From Actinomycetospora sp. NBRC 106375 (GTDB lineage Bacteria > Actinomycetota > Actinomycetes > Mycobacteriales > Pseudonocardiaceae): DNA of 64,000 nt. This document shows positions 50,810-63,634 of this stretch, one piece after another. Positions within the stretch are counted from its first letter, which is position 1. Every line of letters starts with the position of its first letter. The stretch covers positions 186,001-250,000 of the forward strand of contig NZ_BSTS01000002.1 of NCBI RefSeq assembly GCF_030269665.1, in the 5' to 3' direction. The position numbers and the translations under genes were made by a program. The notes below the pieces were generated by a model that saw only the letters and a program-made list of their open reading frames with translations, had not been told where the DNA came from and did not search any database.

Positions 50810-52809
50810 GAGCCGAACCCGCCGACGACGAGGAGAGCCGCGACGAGCACGACGGAACCTCCGAGGATGGTCAGGGCGTAGGAGCGGACGAAGCCGGTCT
50901 GCGTGCGCCGCAACCGGCCCGACGTCCCGCCGAGCAGCGCGGCGGTGCCGTTGACCGCGCCGTCCACGCCGCGGTTGTCGAGGTAGACCAGCGCGCGGGA
51001 CAGCCAGATGCCCGGCCGCGCGATGACGCTCTCGTTGATCGTGTTGGCGAACAGGTCCGCCCGGGCCGCCCGCACCGGCAGGCTCACGCGCTGCGGGCGC
51101 TCGACCGGCACCTCACGGCGCCCGATCAGCAGGTAGGCGGTGCCCGCGCCCACGACCATGAGGATCGAGGCGAACACGGGCACCAGGCCGACCGGGAACG
51201 CGGTCGGGAGCGTGTCGGGCTCGATCGTGGGGCCGATCGAGGCCTCGAGGTAGTCGGCCAGGTGCTCGCCGAGCACGAGGAACGCGCCGGCCCCGAGCGA
51301 GCCGATCGCCAGCAGCACCATCGGTGCCGTCATCGCGGCCACCGACTCGTGCGGGTGGTAGTGCTCGGGCGGGTCCTCCAGGTCGGCCGCGTCGATGCGC
51401 CGGGGCTTCAGGTCCTTCCAGCGCTCGGGTCCGAAGAACGTCATGAGCATCAGGCGCGTCATGTAGAACGCCGTGAGACCGGCCGCCAGGAGCGCGGCGA
51501 GCCCGAAGATCCAGCCGCCGACCGGGCCCGCGGTCAGCGAGGCCTCGATGATCAGGTCCTTCGTGTAGTAGCCCGAGAAGAACGGGAAGCCGATCAGGGC
51601 CAGGTAGCCGAAGGTGAACGTCCAGAACGTCACCGGCATGTGGCGCCAGAGCCCGCCGAAGCGGCGCATGTCGGTCTCGTCGGTCATGCCGTGCATCACC
51701 GAGCCGGCGCCGAGGAAGAGCCCGGCCTTGAAGAAGCCGTGGGCGAGCAGGTGCGCCAGGGCCGCCGCGTAGCCGACCGGGCCGAGGCCGACGGCCAGCA
51801 TCATGTAGCCGATCTGGCTGACCGTGGAGTACGCCAGGACCTTCTTGATGTCGTCGTAGGCGCACCCGATGATCGCCCCGATCACCAGCGTGATCGCGCC
51901 GACGATCGTCACGAGCAGCTGCCCCACCGGCGCCAGGTCGTACAGCGGGTTGGCGCGCGCGATGAGGTAGACGCCGGCGGTGACCATCGTGGCGGCGTGG
52001 ATGAGCGCCGACACCGGCGTCGGGCCCTCCATGGCGTCGGGCAGCCACGCCTGCAGCGGGAACTGGCCCGACTTGCCGCAGGCGCCGAGCAGCAGCAGCA
52101 GCGTGATCGCGGTCAGCGCGCCCGGGGAGATCTCACCGGCGCGGGCGAACACCTCGCCGTACTGCGTGGTGCCCAGTTCGAGGAACAGCAGGAAGATCGC
52201 CAGCGCGAGCCCGACGTCACCGACCCGGTTCATGAGGAACGCCTTCTTCGCGGCGCTGCCCGCCGACCGGCGTCCGGTGTAGAAGCCGATGAGCAGGTAC
52301 GACGCGAGACCGACGCCCTCCCACCCGAGGTAGAGCGTCACGAACCCGTTGCCGAGGACCAGCACCAGCATCGACGCCACGAAGAGGTTGAGCTGGGCGA
52401 AGAACTTCCGGCGGTGCGGGTCGTGGTCCATGTAGCCCACGGAGTAGATGTGGATCAGCGATCCGACACCCGTGATGAGCAGGGCGAACGTGATCGACAG
52501 CGGGTCGATGCGCAGGCCGAACTCGACGTTGAGCGCGCCGACGACGAACCAGTCGTAGAGGCCCAGGTCGCGCACCCGCTCCTCGGCGGGCAGCCCGAGC
52601 GACCCGGCGAACAGCACGACGGCGACGACGAACGACGCGACGACCGTCGCGACGCCGAGGACGTGACCCCAGCGGTCGGTGCGGCGCCCGCCCACGAACA
52701 GGACGAGCGCGCCGAGCGCGGGGAAGGCGACGAGCAGCCAGGCCGCGCCGGCGGCGCCCTCGGCGGGGAGCACCGGGGGGAGCGGGGCGGCGGCGGTCAG
52801 CAACGACAC
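50806..52809 (-). CDS. nuoL: NADH-quinone oxidoreductase subunit L
   Basis: A 667-residue distal antiporter-like subunit with the long lateral helix at its C-terminus. Signatures are LYLGWEGVGLASYLLIGFYT, GQFPLQAWLPDAMEGPTPVS and KKVLAYSTVSQIGYMMLAVG. A GTG start with AGGGG upstream follows the only real gap in the operon, 90 bases after nuoK (52810-52899), where I see no gene. Confidence 0.97.
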   Translation of the reverse strand: MSLLTAAAPLPPVLPAEGAAGAAWLLVAFPALGALVLFVGGRRTDRWGHVLGVATVVASFVVAVVLFAGSLGLPAEERVRDLGLYDWFVVGALNVEFGLRIDPLSITFALLITGVGSLIHIYSVGYMDHDPHRRKFFAQLNLFVASMLVLVLGNGFVTLYLGWEGVGLASYLLIGFYTGRRSAGSAAKKAFLMNRVGDVGLALAIFLLFLELGTTQYGEVFARAGEISPGALTAITLLLLLGACGKSGQFPLQAWLPDAMEGPTPVSALIHAATMVTAGVYLIARANPLYDLAPVGQLLVTIVGAITLVIGAIIGCAYDDIKKVLAYSTVSQIGYMMLAVGLGPVGYAAALAHLLAHGFFKAGLFLGAGSVMHGMTDETDMRRFGGLWRHMPVTFWTFTFGYLALIGFPFFSGYYTKDLIIEASLTAGPVGGWIFGLAALLAAGLTAFYMTRLMLMTFFGPERWKDLKPRRIDAADLEDPPEHYHPHESVAAMTAPMVLLAIGSLGAGAFLVLGEHLADYLEASIGPTIEPDTLPTAFPVGLVPVFASILMVVGAGTAYLLIGRREVPVERPQRVSLPVRAARADLFANTINESVIARPGIWLSRALVYLDNRGVDGAVNGTAALLGGTSGRLRRTQTGFVRSYALTILGGSVVLVAALLVVGGFGS

Positions 52810-52899
52810 GACTCTCTGACCCCTTTCTCATTCGCGCCGCAGGTCGGTAGGGAGCGCGACGAAGGAGCGCTGACTGCCGTATCTGCTTGGGGCGGCAAG

Positions 52900-53199
52900 T
52901 TAGTACTTGAGCAGGTTGGCGTCGTCGACCGAGGTCGAGCGGCGGGAGCGGAAGATCGCCATGATGATCGAGAGGCCGACGACGACCTCGGCCGCGGCGA
53001 CGACCATGACGAAGAAGGCCATGATCTGGCCGCCGAGCGAGCCGTTGATGCGGGCGAACGTGACGAGCGTCAGGTTCACGGCGTTGAGCATCAGCTCGAT
53101 ACACATGAACACGACGATGGCGTTGCGCCGCACGAGCACCCCGACCGCGCCGATGGCGAACAGCAGCGCGGAGAGCAGCAGGTAGACGGTGGGGCTCAT
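52900..53199 (-). CDS. nuoK: NADH-quinone oxidoreductase subunit K
   Basis: A 99-residue three-helix subunit of the complex I membrane arm ([20 protein letters not shown], then [20 protein letters not shown], then ETVVGLSI-like [15 protein letters not shown]). The conserved Glu of CIELMLN is a proton-path residue. The ATG overlaps the nuoJ stop. Confidence 0.97.
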   Translation of the reverse strand: MSPTVYLLLSALLFAIGAVGVLVRRNAIVVFMCIELMLNAVNLTLVTFARINGSLGGQIMAFFVMVVAAAEVVVGLSIIMAIFRSRRSTSVDDANLLKY

Positions 53200-54113
53200 C
53201 GGGCTCCCTCACCCTCGTGCTCGCCCTCGCTGAGGCGGTCGTGCGTGCTGCCGGCGCCGTGACCGTCGCCGTCACCGCCCCGCAGGGCCCGCGCGTCGAC
53301 CTCACCGGCGGGACCGCTCTGCGACTGCACGTCGGCGATGTCGGCGTCGAGCCGCTCGCGGCGGGTCGACTCGATGATCTGCGACAGCGACGCCGGGGCG
53401 ACCGAGCCGTCGGGCAGCAGGGCCGGGGTGGCGACCGAGTCGGCGGTCGCGAAGACGCCCGGGCCGGACCGCGAGCCGTAGCCCGCCAGCGGGCCGCGCA
53501 GCCGTTCGACGACGCGCTCGCGCTGGCTCGCCTGCTTGCGGCGCGCCTGGCCGGCGAAGGTGTAGACCATCGCGCCGACCGCGGCGGTGATCAGCAGCGC
53601 CGAGGTCAGCTCGAACGGCAGCAGGTAGTCGCGGAAGATGCTCGTGCCCAGCGCCTGGACGTTGCCGCGGGCCTCGGGGCCGTAGCCCGGGCCGAGGCCG
53701 ACCGGGCCGACGGTCGTGAGCGTCTCGGCGACCGCCGCCACCGCGAGCCCCCCGAGCCCGACGCCGAGGACGGCGGCCGCGAGCCGCTGCCCGCGCAGCA
53801 CCTCGACCACCGAGTCCGAGGCGTCGCGTCCGACCATCATCAGCACGAACACGAACAGCATCATGATCGCGCCGGTGTAGACGATGATCTGTGTGAAGCC
53901 GAGGAAGGGCGCCTGCTGGACCATGTAGAGCACGCCGAGGCTCAGCATCGTGAGCACCAGCCACAGCGCCGAGTGCACGGCGTTCCGCGAGAAGATCATC
54001 CCGAGGCCGCCGGCGAGCGCGACCGGGCCGAGGATCCAGAACACCACCGACTCGCCGGTGCTCATCTCCCCGCCGCCCGTCATCGGCGCGGCGCTCGCCA
54101 GCAGGGCGCTCAC
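53196..54113 (-). CDS. nuoJ: NADH-quinone oxidoreductase subunit J
   Basis: A 305-residue membrane subunit. The first 165 or so residues are the five-helix core ([40 protein letters not shown]). The C-terminal 100 or so residues are hydrophilic and rich in Arg, Asp and Gly (ending in [15 protein letters not shown]), an extension common in actinobacteria but much longer than in E. coli. The GTG start overlaps the nuoI stop. Confidence 0.95.
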   Translation of the reverse strand: MSALLASAAPMTGGGEMSTGESVVFWILGPVALAGGLGMIFSRNAVHSALWLVLTMLSLGVLYMVQQAPFLGFTQIIVYTGAIMMLFVFVLMMVGRDASDSVVEVLRGQRLAAAVLGVGLGGLAVAAVAETLTTVGPVGLGPGYGPEARGNVQALGTSIFRDYLLPFELTSALLITAAVGAMVYTFAGQARRKQASQRERVVERLRGPLAGYGSRSGPGVFATADSVATPALLPDGSVAPASLSQIIESTRRERLDADIADVQSQSGPAGEVDARALRGGDGDGHGAGSTHDRLSEGEHEGEGAR

Positions 54114-54691
54114 CGGGCCTCCCCGGGCACGGCACCGGGCGTCATGGGGATCTCCTCACGGACCTGGTCCTGGACGTCGGGCCGGCGCGCCATCTCCGGA
54201 CCCTGCACGTAGTAGTCCTGCTCGTCCTCGCCGAGGCGCATCGGGTGGGGCGGCTGCTCCATGCCCGGCAGCAGCGGCGCGAGCAGGCGCTCCTTGTCGT
54301 AGATCAGGTCCTGGCGGTCGTCGTCCGCGAGCTCGTACTCGTTGGTCATCGTCAGCGACCGCGTCGGGCACGCCTCGATGCACAGGCCGCAGCCGATGCA
54401 GCGCAGGTAGTTGATCTGGTAGATCGCGCCGTAGCGCTCGCCCGGCGAGTAGCGCTCCTCGTCGGTGTTGTCGCCGCCCTCGACGTAGATCGCGTCGGCC
54501 GGGCAGGCCCAGGCGCACAGCTCGCAGCCGACGCACTTCTCGAGGCCGTCGGGATGGCGGTTGAGCTGGTGCCGCCCGTGGTAGCGCGGGGCGGTCACCT
54601 TCTTCACCCGCGGGTAGTCCTCGGTGACGACCTTGCGGAACATCGTCGAGAAGGTCACGCCGAACCCGGCGAGCCCGTCGAACATGCCCAT
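54110..54691 (-). CDS. nuoI: NADH-quinone oxidoreductase subunit I
   Basis: A 193-residue ferredoxin-like subunit holding two 4Fe-4S clusters (N6a and N6b): [20 protein letters not shown] and [20 protein letters not shown]. It carries electrons towards NuoB. The ATG shares one base with the nuoH stop (TGATG). The C-terminus is somewhat longer than in E. coli. Confidence 0.97.
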   Translation of the reverse strand: MGMFDGLAGFGVTFSTMFRKVVTEDYPRVKKVTAPRYHGRHQLNRHPDGLEKCVGCELCAWACPADAIYVEGGDNTDEERYSPGERYGAIYQINYLRCIGCGLCIEACPTRSLTMTNEYELADDDRQDLIYDKERLLAPLLPGMEQPPHPMRLGEDEQDYYVQGPEMARRPDVQDQVREEIPMTPGAVPGEAR

Positions 54692-56037
54692 CAGCGGTCT
54701 CCCTTCGATGGTCCGGCTCCGGCAGGCTCCGCGTCCTGTCCCGTCCCCGCGCCCACCGGCTCGCTGTCCTTCTGCTTCTCCCGCGAGCCCGCGACCGCGC
54801 GGCGGCGGCGTTTCGGGGTCGGCGGGACGGCGAGGTCGAGCGGTGGCACGGGGTAGTCCGCGACGACCGGCGGCTCCGGGTCCTCCTCCGGCGGCGCCTG
54901 GTCGGGGATGAGCAGGGCGGCGCCGACCAGCAGCACCAGCACCACGCCGCCCACGATGAGGATCTGGCCGGTGGTCAGCTCGCTGCGCAGCACGCGCAAC
55001 GTGGCCACCAGCACCACCCAGAGCAGGCTGATCGGGATCAGCAGCTTCCAGCCCAGGCGCATGAACTGGTCGTAGCGCTGGCGGGGCAGCGTGCCGCGCA
55101 GCCAGACGTAGACGAACAGGAACGCCAGCGTCTTGCCGAAGAACCAGAGCAGCGGCCACCAGCCCTCGTTCGCCCCGGCCCACAGCGACAGCGGCCACGG
55201 GGCGCGCCAGCCACCGAGGAACAGCGTCGTGGCGACCGCGGAGAGGGTGACCATGTTGACGTACTCGGCGAGGAAGAAGAGCGCGAACTTCAGCGACGAG
55301 TACTCGGTGTGGAAGCCGCCGACCAGCTCGGACTCGGCCTCGGGCAGGTCGAACGGCGCGCGGTTGGTCTCGCCGACCATCGACACCGCGAAGATCACGA
55401 AGCTGACCGGCAGCAGCCAGATGTACCAGCCGCCCTCCTGCGCGGAGACGATGTCCGCGGTCGACAGCGACCCGGAGTAGAGCACCACCGCGATGATCGA
55501 CAGGCCGAGCGCGAGCTCGTAGGAGATCACCTGGGCGGCGCTCCGCAGGCTGCCGAGCAGCGGGTACGGCGAGCCGGACGCCCACCCCGCGAGCACGATG
55601 CCGTAGACGCCGATCGACGAGCACGCGAGCACGACCAGCACGCCGACGGGGAGGTCGGTCAGCTGGAGCGCGGTCTGCTCACCGAAGATCGAGACCTGCG
55701 GGCCGAGCGGGATCACCGACCACGCGACGAACGCCGGGACCACCGAGAGCACCGGCGCGATGAAGAAGACCGCCTTGTCGGCGAGGACCGGGCGGATGTC
55801 CTCCTTGAACGCCAGCTTGAGCCCGTCGGCCAGCGACTGGAGCAGGCCGAACGGCCCGTTCCAGTTCGGCCCCGGGCGCTGCTGCATCCGCCCCACGACC
55901 CGGCGCTCGAACCAGATCATGAACAGCGTGACCAGCATCAGCAGGACGAAGATCACGAGGACCTTGATGAGCGTCAGCCAGAACGGGTCGTCCGCGATCA
56001 GGGTCTGGTAGTACCCCGGCGGGGGGACTGGGTTCAC
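54691..56037 (-). CDS. nuoH: NADH-quinone oxidoreductase subunit H
   Basis: A 448-residue membrane subunit forming the quinone entrance with NuoB and NuoD. It shows [20 protein letters not shown], the acidic loop [20 protein letters not shown] and SVPVFVAW-type helices. A Lys/Arg/Pro-rich cytoplasmic tail of about 70 residues follows the last helix (from [14 protein letters not shown]). The GTG start overlaps the nuoG stop. Confidence 0.96.
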   Translation of the reverse strand: MNPVPPPGYYQTLIADDPFWLTLIKVLVIFVLLMLVTLFMIWFERRVVGRMQQRPGPNWNGPFGLLQSLADGLKLAFKEDIRPVLADKAVFFIAPVLSVVPAFVAWSVIPLGPQVSIFGEQTALQLTDLPVGVLVVLACSSIGVYGIVLAGWASGSPYPLLGSLRSAAQVISYELALGLSIIAVVLYSGSLSTADIVSAQEGGWYIWLLPVSFVIFAVSMVGETNRAPFDLPEAESELVGGFHTEYSSLKFALFFLAEYVNMVTLSAVATTLFLGGWRAPWPLSLWAGANEGWWPLLWFFGKTLAFLFVYVWLRGTLPRQRYDQFMRLGWKLLIPISLLWVVLVATLRVLRSELTTGQILIVGGVVLVLLVGAALLIPDQAPPEEDPEPPVVADYPVPPLDLAVPPTPKRRRRAVAGSREKQKDSEPVGAGTGQDAEPAGAGPSKGDR

Positions 56038-58765
56038 CTCTGGCTCCCGTCGTGCGACCCGGTCACGCGGACGGGGCCTCCGTGGGTGAGACCGAGGCCG
56101 GCCAGGGTGACGGCGCCGCCCGGCTCGACCACGCGGGCCGGGGCCCAGACGACGTCCACGGGCAGGTCCGCGAGCTCCACCTCGAGGTGCAGCTCGCCGC
56201 GCGGGCCCGCCAGCGTCGCGACGTCGTCCTCGTGCAGGTCCAGCCGCTGCGCCGTCGCGGTCGACACGCGGATCTTCGGCGGCCGGGCCGTGCCGGCGAG
56301 CTCGGGCTCGTCGACGAGCAGCGACCCGCCGTCGAGGAGCTGGCGCCAGGTGGCGAGCCGCAGACCGCCGTCGGCGTCCGAGGTGGTCGCGGCGCGCTCC
56401 TCGTCGTCCACCTCGACCACCGACACGACGTCGACCTCGGCGAGCCCCGCCGGCGTCGCCACGAGATACTCCTCCTCGGTGACGACCAGCGCGGCGTGGT
56501 GGCCCTCGGGGCGATCCGGGTGGTCGGGACCGCGCACCGGCGCCGGCCGCGCCGGGCGGGCGACGCCGAGGCGCTCGAGCTCCGCGGCGGCGACCTCCGG
56601 GGTCTGGGTGAACAGGTCGACGTCCATCTCGACGGCGAGGGTGTCGAGCACCCGGCAGTCCGGCAGCGTGATCGCCGCGGTGCCGCCGACCCGGCCCGAC
56701 GACCCGCCGGACGGGTCGATGGTGGTGGCGAAGCGGCGGTCCCGGCCCTCCCAGTTGCGGAAGGTGCCCGACTTGTTGACCACGGGCGCCACCGGCAGCA
56801 CGACGTCGGCGTACGGCGTGACTTCGGAGTGGGCCTGCTCGAGGCTCACGACCACGTCGGCCGCGCGCAGCGCCTCGCGGGCGAGCACGGGGTCCGGGAG
56901 GTCGGCGATCTCGACGCCGCCGACCACGAGGCCGGCGAGCTCACCGGCCGCGGCCGCGCGCAGGATCGCGGCGGCGTCGCGGCCCGGGGTCGCGGGCAGC
57001 TCGGTCACGCCCCAGGTCGACGCGAGCTGGGCGCGGGCGACGTCGTCGATCGGGCGGCCGCCCGGCAGCAGGGTCGGCAGCGCGCCGGCGTCCACCGCGC
57101 CGCGCTCCCCGGCGCGGCGGGGGATCCAGGCGACCTTCGCGCCGCTGCGGCCGGCCAGCGCCGAGACCGCGGCGTAGAGCCCGGGCACCTCGGCGGCGCG
57201 CTCGCCCACGAGCACGACCGCGCCGGGACGGGTGAGCGCCTCGGCGAGGGCGTCGGGCAGCGCGTCGAGCGCGGCGGGCTCGCCGCCCGGGGCGCAGGCC
57301 ACGAGGTGGCCGCCGGTCTTGACGACCGCCGGCGTCGACCACTGGCCGAGGTGGTGCACCGCCGTGCCCTGGCGCGCCGCCTTGCGCAGCCGCAGGAAGA
57401 CGACCGGCGCCTCCTCCTCGACCTCGAGGGCGACGGTGAGGACCGTCGAGGCCTCCTCGAGGTCGGCGTAGGTCACGCCGAGACCGGTGCCGGCGACGTG
57501 CGCGGCGAGGAAGTCCAGCTCCTCGCCGGAGTGCGCGCGGGCGCGGGCGTCGATGTCGTTGGTACCGAGTGCCAGGCGCGCGAACTTCGCGTAGGCGTAC
57601 GCGTCCTCGACCGTCAGACGCCCGCCGGGCAGGACGCCGACGCCGCGCTTGGGCTCACGCTCCGTCTCCTCGTCGTCGGCGGAGTCGCCCGAGTCCTCGG
57701 TGATCGAAGTCCCGTTGCGGACGCTGAGCGTCTGTGACGGCGCTTCGCTGACCACCTCGCCGTCACGCGCGGCGACGAGGAGGGAGGCGGCGCGCTCGAG
57801 GGCGTCGGTCCACGAGGCCTCGTGCAGCTCGCCGTCGTCGCCGCGCACCAGCGGGCGCGTGATGCGACCGGCGGCCTGGGCGTAGCGGAAGGCGAAGCGG
57901 GTCTTGTCGTCGATCCACTCCTCGTTGACCTCGGGGTCGTCGCCGGCCAGGACGCGGGTGACCGCGCCCCGGCGCCAGTCGCGGCGCACCGCGGCGCCCG
58001 AGCTGTCGTGCTCGGCCACCCCGGCGGTGGAGACGAGGTCGAACGGGCGCGACCGGAAGCGGTACGACGCCGAGGTCAGCGCGCCCACCGGGCAGATCTG
58101 GATGGTGTTGCCCGAGAAGTAGGACTGGAAGTCCTCGCCCTCGCCGAAGGCGGTCTCCTCGGTGCCGATCTGCTGGTGCGCGCCGCGCTCGAGCAGCTCG
58201 ATGAACTGGTCGCCCGCGATCTGGCGCGAGAACCGGGTGCAGCGCTGGCAGAGCACGCAGCGCTCGCGGTCGAGCAGCACCTCGTCGGAGATCGGCAGCG
58301 GCTTGGCGAAGGTCCGTTTCTCCTCGACGAACCGCGACTCCGCCCGGCCCGAGGACATCGCCTGGTTCTGCAGGGGGCACTCGCCGCCCTTGTCGCAGAT
58401 CGGGCAGTCCAGCGGGTGGTTGATCAGCAGCAGCTCCATGACGCCCTGCTGCGCCTTGTCGGCGACCGGCGAGGTCATCTGGGTGTTGACGACCATGTCC
58501 TGGGCGACGGTCATCGTGCAGCTGGCCTGCGGCTTGGGCATCTTGCGCCCGCCCATCTCCACCTCGACCAGGCACTGGCGGCAGGCGCCGGCCGGGTCGA
58601 GCAGGGGGTGGTCGCAGAAGCGCGGGACGACGATGCCGAGCCGCTCGCACGTGCGGATGATCAGCTCGCCCTGCGGGGCGTCGACGACCTGGTCGTCGAT
58701 GGTGAGCCGGACGTGGCCCTCCCGGATCGGGGGGCCCTCGGCGTCCGTCTTCTCCGGTGCCTGTG

Positions 58766-58769
<4 letters not shown>
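56034..58769 (-). CDS. nuoG: NADH-quinone oxidoreductase subunit G, lacking cluster N7 ligands
   Basis: A 911-residue peripheral-arm subunit. The N-terminal ferredoxin-like part binds N1b ([20 protein letters not shown]), then N5 and N4 ([32 protein letters not shown]). The molybdopterin-oxidoreductase-like domain follows. The N7 ligand set C-x2-C-x3-C-x27-C is replaced by Ala252, Asp255, Ala259 and Asp287 with exactly that spacing ([15 protein letters not shown]). An acidic insertion near residues 345-370 ([19 protein letters not shown]) is unusual. The GTG start overlaps the nuoF stop. Confidence 0.95.
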
Positions 58770-60093
<1,324 letters not shown>

Positions 60094-60097
<4 letters not shown>

Positions 60098-60891
60098 GAC
60101 GAACTCCCCTCGTCCGGCACGGGCGGTGCCGTCCACCCGCGCTCCTCGGCGAGCCGGGCGCCGCGCAGGCTCTCCTCGGCCGCCGACGGGCCCGCGACGG
60201 CCTCGAGCCCGCCGACCGCCGGGTCGTCGAAGAACCCGGCCAGCAGCAGCTCCACCGACCGGAAGTCGGTCAGCGGGGCCCCGCGCGTCGGGTGCGGCTT
60301 CTCCCCGCGCCGCAGCGCGTCGACGATCTCGACCGCCGAGTCGACGGTCTGCTTGTCGAAGAACTCGTAGTCGACGGTCAGCACGGGCGCGAGGTCGCAC
60401 GCGGCGAGGCACTCGGCGTGCTCGATCGTCATCGAGCCGTCCGCGGCGGTCTGCTCGTGGCCGATGCCGTCGAGACGCTCGCGCACGGCGGCGTAGATGT
60501 CGTCACCGCCCAGGGCCGCGCACAGCGTGTTCGTGCAGACGCTGACGAGATGGCGGCCGACGGGCTCGCGCTTGTACATCGTGTAGAAGGTCGCGACCGC
60601 CGACACCTCGGCCGTCGTGATCCCCAGGACCTCCGCGCAGAACGCGATGCCGGCCCGGGAGACGTGGCCCTCGACGTGCTGGGTGAGGTGCAGCAGCGGC
60701 AGCAGCGCCGACCGCGGCTCGGGGTAGCGCAGCAGGATCGCCGCGGCGCGCTCGCGGACGCCGTCGAACACCGTGGTGTCGACCGACGCGAGCTCACCGT
60801 GCTGGGCGACCGTGCCGCCGGCCTCGTCGATGGCGTGCGCGGGATCCACCGGCGGGGCCTGCGGCGGCGCCTCGGGCGGCAGCGGGCTCAT
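60094..60891 (-). CDS. nuoE: NADH-quinone oxidoreductase subunit E
   Basis: A 265-residue thioredoxin-like subunit binding 2Fe-2S cluster N1a through CTNTLC and ECLAAC. It also has the typical helical start ([32 protein letters not shown]). The C-terminus is about 70 residues longer than in E. coli. The ATG overlaps the nuoD stop (ATGA). Confidence 0.96.
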
Positions 60892-62228
60892 CGGTCACAC
60901 CCCCCCATCACGGGATCCAGCGAGGCCAGCGCGGCGATGACGTCGGAGACCATGCCGCCCTCGGACATCGCGGGCGCGGACTGCAGGTTGACGAAGCTGG
61001 GGTCGCGCATGTGCACGCGCAGGGGCCGGGTGCCGCCGTCGGACACCAGGTGCGCACCCATCTCGCCGCGCGGCGACTCGATCGGCACGTAGGCCTGGCC
61101 CGGCGGCACCTTGAAGCCCTCGGTGACCAGCTTGAAGTGGTGGATCAGGGACTCCATCGACTGACCCATGATCTGCCGGACGTGCTCGAGGGAGTTGCCC
61201 ATGCCGTCCGCGCCGATCGACAGCTTCGCGGGCCAGGCGATCTTCGCGTCCTGGATCATGACCGGGCCGGGCTCGAGACGGTCGAGGACCTGCTCGATGA
61301 TCCGCAGCGACTGGTTCATCTCCTCGACCCGCAGCAGATAGCGGGCGAAGCTGTCCGCCGCGGTCTCGGTGGGCACCTCGAAGTCGTAGTGCTCGTAGCC
61401 GAGGTACGGGTCGACCTCGCGCAGGTCCCACGCCAGGCCCGCCGACCGCAGGATCGGCCCGGTGACGCCGAGCGCGAGGCAGCCGTCGACCGGCAGGTAG
61501 CCGACGCCCTCGAGCCGCTGGCGCCAGATGCGGTTGCCGGTGAGCAGCTTGTGGAAGCCGGGCAGCCGCTCGCGCATCACGGTGATGAACGACCGGATGC
61601 GCTCCTCGTAGCCCTCGGGCAGGTCCTGCACGACCCCGCCGGGGCGGACGAACGCGTGGTTCATGCGCAGGCCGGTGAGGAACTCGAGCAGGTGCAGGAC
61701 CTCCTCGCGCTCCCGGAAGCCGTTGGTCATGCCGGTCAGCGCCCCGAGCTCCATGCCGCCCGTGGCGAGGGCGACCAGGTGCGAGCCGATCCGGTTGATC
61801 TCCATGAGGAGCACGCGGATCGTCGCGGCGCGCTCGGGCACCTCGATGCCGAGCAGGCGCTCGGTCGAGAGGCAGTAGGCCGTCTCGTTGAAGATCGGCG
61901 CGAGGTAGTCCGCCCGCGTCACGAAGGTGACGCCCTGGGTCCAGGTGCGGTACTCGCAGTTCTTCTCGATGCCGGTGTGCAGGTAGCCGATGACCAGGCG
62001 CGCGTCGGTGACGACCTCGCCCTGCAGCTCCAGCACCAGCCGCAGCACGCCGTGCGTCGACGGGTGCTGCGGACCCATGTTGATGACGATGCGCTCGTCG
62101 CCCGCGGTCTGGTCGACCATCTCGTCCCAGTCGCCACCGGTGACCGTGTAGACGGTGCCCTCGGTGGTCTCGCGGCTGGAGGCGCCATAGGGATCGGGAC
62201 GAGCCGGGTCGTCGTGTGTGGTGCTCAC
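60888..62228 (-). CDS. nuoD: NADH-quinone oxidoreductase subunit D
   Basis: A 446-residue hydrogenase-large-subunit-like protein lining the quinone pocket. The quinone-binding region is [20 protein letters not shown], followed by [20 protein letters not shown] and the C-terminal [20 protein letters not shown]. The GTG start overlaps the nuoC stop (GTGA). Confidence 0.97.
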   Translation of the reverse strand: MSTTHDDPARPDPYGASSRETTEGTVYTVTGGDWDEMVDQTAGDERIVINMGPQHPSTHGVLRLVLELQGEVVTDARLVIGYLHTGIEKNCEYRTWTQGVTFVTRADYLAPIFNETAYCLSTERLLGIEVPERAATIRVLLMEINRIGSHLVALATGGMELGALTGMTNGFREREEVLHLLEFLTGLRMNHAFVRPGGVVQDLPEGYEERIRSFITVMRERLPGFHKLLTGNRIWRQRLEGVGYLPVDGCLALGVTGPILRSAGLAWDLREVDPYLGYEHYDFEVPTETAADSFARYLLRVEEMNQSLRIIEQVLDRLEPGPVMIQDAKIAWPAKLSIGADGMGNSLEHVRQIMGQSMESLIHHFKLVTEGFKVPPGQAYVPIESPRGEMGAHLVSDGGTRPLRVHMRDPSFVNLQSAPAMSEGGMVSDVIAALASLDPVMGGCDR

Positions 62229-63046
62229 GTGTAGGCCCTCCGCTGGTCGGGCGGCGGGATCTCCGCGTCGTGGTACTCCACGGGGATGCCGCCGAGCGGG
62301 TAGCTCTTGAGCTGCGGGTGGCCGTTCCAGTCGTCCGGCATGAGGATCCGGGTCAGGCTCGGGTGGCCGTCGAAGACGATGCCGAACATGTCCCAGGTCT
62401 CGCGCTCGTGCCAGTCGGCGGTCGGGTAGACGTCGACCAGCGACGGGCAGTGCGCGTCGTCGAGCTCGAGGGCGACCTCGAGGCGCAGTCGGCGCCGGTA
62501 GGTCATCGACAGCAGGTGGACCACGACGTGCAGCTGCTGCGGCACGCCCTCGCCGTAGTCGACGCCCGAGACCCCGGAGCAGAACTCGAAGCGCAGCGCG
62601 GGGTCGTCGCGCAGGGTGCGGGCGAGCCGCACGAGGTGCTCGCGGTCGACGTACCAGGTCATCTCGCCGCGATCGACGGTCACCTGGTGGACGCACGTGT
62701 CGAAGTCGACGCCGGGGGCGTCGGTGTCGTCGGCCAGCGCCGCGGCGGCCTCGTCGGCGACCTCGTCGAACCAGCCGCCGTAGGGGCGTTCGGCAGGCGC
62801 CGGGGCGTAGCCGGGCAGGCGCAGGCCGCCGAAGCCCGTCGTGTCGCCCGAGCCCTGGATGCCGAACATCCCCTCGCGGGCGCGGCCGGCGGTGGAGCCG
62901 CTGACGTCGCGGCGCGCGATCTCCTGCGGGCCAAAGGCCGTGCCGGCCGAGCCGGGGTTCGACGCGCCGGTCGGGCCGCTCGCGCCGCCGGCGCCGGTGC
63001 CGGGGGTCTCGGGCTTCTTGTCGTCCTTGCCGGGATCACCAGACAT
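62225..63046 (-). CDS. nuoC: NADH-quinone oxidoreductase subunit C
   Basis: A 273-residue subunit. The conserved 30-kDa-subunit core lies in the C-terminal two thirds ([20 protein letters not shown], then [20 protein letters not shown], then [20 protein letters not shown]). The first 60 or so residues are low-complexity Gly/Pro/Thr. The ATG at 63046 lies inside the last 11 bases of nuoB. Confidence 0.96.
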   Translation of the reverse strand: MSGDPGKDDKKPETPGTGAGGASGPTGASNPGSAGTAFGPQEIARRDVSGSTAGRAREGMFGIQGSGDTTGFGGLRLPGYAPAPAERPYGGWFDEVADEAAAALADDTDAPGVDFDTCVHQVTVDRGEMTWYVDREHLVRLARTLRDDPALRFEFCSGVSGVDYGEGVPQQLHVVVHLLSMTYRRRLRLEVALELDDAHCPSLVDVYPTADWHERETWDMFGIVFDGHPSLTRILMPDDWNGHPQLKSYPLGGIPVEYHDAEIPPPDQRRAYT

Positions 63047-63632
63047 GCTCGGCCTTCGCCTCCCCCGTCTTGCGGTCCTTCTTCGCGTACTTCTCCGACG
63101 ACGGCAGCAGCTCGAGCTTCTCGCCCTGGGCGCGGCGCTCGGCGGCGAGCTCGGCGCGCACCGGGCCGAGCGGCTCGGCCTGGATCTTCTGGTGCAGCTT
63201 GAGGATGGCGTCGATGAGCATCTCCGGGCGCGGCGGGCAGCCCGGCAGGTACATGTCGACGGGCACGACGTGGTCGACGCCCTGCACGACGGCGTAGTTG
63301 TTGAACATGCCGCCCGACGAGGCGCAGACGCCCATGGCGAGCACCCAGCGGGGCTCGGCCATCTGGTCGTAGATCTGGCGCAGGACCGGGGCCATCTTGT
63401 TGGTCACGCGGCCCGCGACGATCATCAGATCGGCCTGGCGGGGGCTCGGGCGGAAGACCTCCATGCCGAAGCGGCCGAGGTCGTAGCGCGGGGCGCCCGA
63501 GGTCATCATCTCGATCGCGCAGCACGCCAGCCCGAAGGTGGCGGGCCACAGCGACGCCTTGCGGGTCCAGTTGACCAGGCTCTCGACGCTGGCCAGCACG
63601 ATCCCGTTCGGGAGCTTCTCTTCCAGTCCCAT
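63036..63632 (-). CDS. nuoB: NADH-quinone oxidoreductase subunit B
   Basis: A 198-residue subunit carrying the terminal cluster N2, which reduces quinone. The unusual adjacent cysteines are in [12 protein letters not shown], the other two ligands in [13 protein letters not shown] and [13 protein letters not shown]. The length and motifs are standard. The start is the ATG at 63632, 2 bp after nuoA. Confidence 0.97.
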   Translation of the reverse strand: MGLEEKLPNGIVLASVESLVNWTRKASLWPATFGLACCAIEMMTSGAPRYDLGRFGMEVFRPSPRQADLMIVAGRVTNKMAPVLRQIYDQMAEPRWVLAMGVCASSGGMFNNYAVVQGVDHVVPVDMYLPGCPPRPEMLIDAILKLHQKIQAEPLGPVRAELAAERRAQGEKLELLPSSEKYAKKDRKTGEAKAEHVW

Positions 63633-63634
63633 GT

